Origin: Byssothecium circinans
Taxonomy: Eukaryota; Ascomycota; Dothideomycetes; Pleosporales; Massarinaceae
DNA length: 17,709 nt
Assembly (NCBI GenBank): GCA_010015675.1
Contig: ML976977.1
Coordinates: 743,374 to 761,082 of the forward strand
Direction: 5' to 3'
The translations under genes and the position numbers were made by a program. Shown piece by piece: positions 16,501 to 17,709 of this stretch (positions are counted from its first letter, which is position 1; every line of letters starts with the position of its first letter). The notes below the pieces were generated by a model. The model did not search any database. It was not told the DNA's origin and was given only the letters and a program-made list of their open reading frames with translations.

Positions 16501-17620
16501 TAGTCTCTTTATATATTAGGGTTAATTAGCTAAGATAATGCTTATAGCTTAGTAATAATTAACTATAAGGAAAATTATACTAAGTAAATAGCCTTAAAGG
16601 ATGCTATAATTACTGCTACCTATATTACTAACTATTATTAAATTCTTAAGGAATGTCCTAATATCTTTTCTAAGGATAAATTCTATAGTTATATATTTAA
16701 GGCTTTATAGAGCTATAAAGAGCTCTTTTAGGGCGTAGAAAACTACTATCCTAGCTATAGTAAGACTATATATAATATCTACCTTATAGATACTAGTAAG
16801 ACCTTTAGCAAAGGTTAACTTAATTAACCTTTCCTTATTAATACTACCTCTCTTAACGCTATCTTCTAGGCATAGCTTAGAGCTACCTATATTAATAAGG
16901 CCTTTAAATTTAATAAGCCTTTTATTCCTACATTAATTAGGGAGCTTAAGATTACTATAGATATTCCTAGTAATATAGACTACGTTATACTAGGTCTTTA
17001 CTAAGCTAAGAGGTATAGCTTTAATAAACTATCTATAGATATAGCTATCTTTAATAAGGATATTTCTAAGGCATATCTATTAGTTAAAGACTTTAGAACC
17101 TTAGAATTAAAGATAGATATAGGAGATCCTAATAGAGAAATTACTATTAACCCTACTAATATTATATCTAAAGTTAAATAGAATTATACTCTTAGCGCGT
17201 TAAGCCCTATTAATGTTAGTTAGATTATTAGTAGATTTAAGGCGTAAGATAGACTTATAAAGGTATATATTATATTAAATTAAGCTTCTCTTAGAGGCGT
17301 ATATACGTTTCTATTATAGCTAATACTATATATAGTTTATTTATCTTACACTCTATAAGAAGCTATCTACAATTATAATTAAAGTTATTGTAGTAGTTAG
17401 TAGTTATATAGAGTTAACTCTCTCTAAACTCTTATCTAGTATTATTATTACTAGTTATGCTTACTATACTATTATAAATAGTGTTAAGTTATTACCCTCT
17501 AATAAGAATATAATACTTATTACTACTAATAAAGCTCCTACTAATATTTTAATTATATCTAGGGAGATTATAAGTAAAGCTATTGCTCTAATAAGCTAGC
17601 AGCTAGCTAAGCCTAAAGCT

Positions 17621-17709
<89 letters not shown>
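16501..17709 (+). pseudogene. Unrecognised RIP-degraded reading frame, Gln-rich C-terminal part
   Basis: One plus frame (codons starting at 16501, 16561, 16981) reads for about 370 codons up to the terminal repeat. Its interruptions are TAA or TAG, as expected if Gln or Trp codons were mutated, and there is no obvious frameshift. Readable blocks include AIITATYITNYY, LKECPNIFSKDKFYSYIFKAL, IRELKITIDIPSNIDYVILG, DISKAYLLVKDFRTLELKID and NPTNIISKVK. Charged and hydrophobic residues alternate as in a real soluble protein. After about 17250 the frame is rich in stops that would be Gln. I recognise no family; a retrotransposon gag-like or other transposon protein is possible from the setting only. 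The N-terminus is not defined and the frame runs off the window. Confidence 0.55.
17623..17709. repeat. Perfect (TAA)29 microsatellite at window end
   Basis: Twenty-nine uninterrupted TAA units run to the last base. The units are in register with the codons of the preceding pseudogene frame, so each is a TAA codon of that frame. Confidence 0.97.

Overview
The window looks like accessory, repeat-rich DNA from a filamentous ascomycete (Pezizomycotina, perhaps Dothideomycetes; the class is a guess). Support: short introns with GTAAG...CTAAC...CAG signals, Fot1/pogo-type transposons, and long AT-rich stretches in which transposase frames stay open except for TAG, TAA and TGA codons where Gln, Trp or Arg are expected. 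Copies differ almost only by C:G to T:A transitions with no length change. This is the signature of repeat-induced point mutation (RIP).

Layout: 1-1071, end of a TA-flanked inverted-repeat transposon; 1072-1368, C-terminal piece of a Fot1-like transposase (family A); 1369-3350, degraded AT-rich DNA with faint internal repeats; 3351-4562, a second pogo-type transposase pseudogene (family C, plus strand); 4563-5541, decayed sequence; 5542-9358, a gene island with a polytopic membrane protein (minus, one in-frame stop), an NTF2/SnoaL-like protein (plus, one in-frame stop) and an apparently intact short-chain dehydrogenase/reductase (minus); 9813-11608, a complete 1.8-kb Fot1-like element (family D) with 80-bp inverted repeats; 12016-12691, the 3' half of another transposase element (family B); 12692-13910, N-terminal part of a family A copy; 14237-16055, a nearly complete second family A copy; 16501-17709, an unrecognised RIP-degraded reading frame ending in (TAA)29.

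The two broken pieces of family A, 1072-1368 and 12692-13838, lie in the same orientation and together cover the intact copy without a missing base. They overlap by nine bases (1360-1368 and 12692-12700). The simplest reading is that 11,323 bp, including the gene island and several transposons, were inserted into one transposon with a 9-bp target duplication.

The membrane protein, NTF2-like protein and dehydrogenase resemble the gene types of fungal secondary-metabolite clusters, especially meroterpenoid ones, but no backbone synthase is present and two of the three genes are broken. A second recurrent pattern is that all four transposon families with a recognisable end carry a short motif repeated at exactly 17-bp spacing, although the motifs differ.
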